32,376 nt of DNA, taken from NCBI GenBank assembly GCA_013694695.1, contig JACDBX010000160.1, positions 1 through 32,376 on the forward strand. Direction: 5' to 3'. The translations under genes were made by a program, and so were the position numbers. The stretch is from Gemmatimonadales bacterium. GTDB lineage: Bacteria > Gemmatimonadota > Gemmatimonadetes > Gemmatimonadales > GWC2-71-9. Below the pieces are notes generated by a model. That model did no database searches. It saw only the letters and a program-made list of their open reading frames with translations, and was not told where the DNA came from. This document shows, piece by piece, positions 32,301 through 32,376 of the stretch; position 1 is the first letter of the stretch; every line of letters begins with the position of its first letter.

Positions 32301-32376
32301 CCCGCCCTCGGGTCGCCATCGTGGGAGCCGGCTTGATGGGTCTTTGGCATCTCGACGCCGCCCCCCCCGCGGGCGG
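32297..32376 (+). CDS. Second Gfo/Idh/MocA-like oxidoreductase, N-terminal fragment
   Basis: The ATG overlaps the previous stop and the frame runs off the window. MTRPRVAIVGAGLMGLWHLD is the Rossmann opening of the same family. The final codons pass through a C8 run (32361-32368) just before the edge. Confidence 0.7.
   Translation, partial: MTRPRVAIVGAGLMGLWHLDAAPPAG

Overview
The window is GC-rich, densely coded DNA from a free-living bacterium. Several features fit Gemmatimonadota (exported 6-bladed beta-propeller and DUF2911 proteins, GTG starts, many predicted lipoproteins), but there is no rRNA or housekeeping marker, so this is an inference. Both edges cut through genes: the left edge lies inside an IS3-family element and the right edge inside a second Gfo/Idh/MocA oxidoreductase.

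Layout. (1) 1-1177: right part of an IS3-family insertion sequence (end of orfA, A8 slippery run, complete orfB with DD(35)E, probable right end). (2) 1302-3447: a secreted beta-propeller protein, three tiny overlapping unknown genes, and a truncated gene resembling the start of an SDH/Clp-like serine protease. (3) 3727-14165: a toxin-antitoxin island. It opens with a 42-bp copy of the 3' half of a tRNA-Arg(CCG) gene and a 95-bp tandem repeat. It holds three unrelated-looking hipBA modules and one Fic protein, a full msrB and an internally deleted second msrB copy, and a two-gene lipoprotein operon of unknown function. A palindromic repeat carrying a T-arm-like tail lies beside every toxin module. 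The module promoters are AT-rich and contain operator-like palindromes; the best is an array of four sites spaced exactly 27 bp apart in front of hipBA2. (4) 14325-22014: surface and exported functions: a small exported peptide, an acyltransferase-3/SGNH O-acetylase, a DUF2911 protein, a ferric-reductase-like membrane protein, a GH30-like lipoprotein glycosidase and a divergent subtilisin-like lipoprotein with three PKD domains. (5) 22092-32376: a surface polysaccharide locus. One operon reads right (rfbF, rfbG, an rfbH-like dehydratase, a glycosyltransferase, a sugar C-methyltransferase). A second reads left (flippase, RmlD-like reductase, NDP-sugar epimerase/reductase). Divergent from the flippase is a Gfo/Idh/MocA pair.

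How the genes work together. The right-hand locus should make CDP-4-keto-6-deoxyglucose, remove the C3 oxygen, probably add a branch methyl group, reduce the product, transfer it to a glycan and flip that glycan across the membrane. The acyltransferase may decorate the glycan. The middle region looks like a site where toxin-antitoxin modules have accumulated by recombination between tRNA-derived repeats. All functional statements rest on reading the sequence and recalling families; no database search was run.
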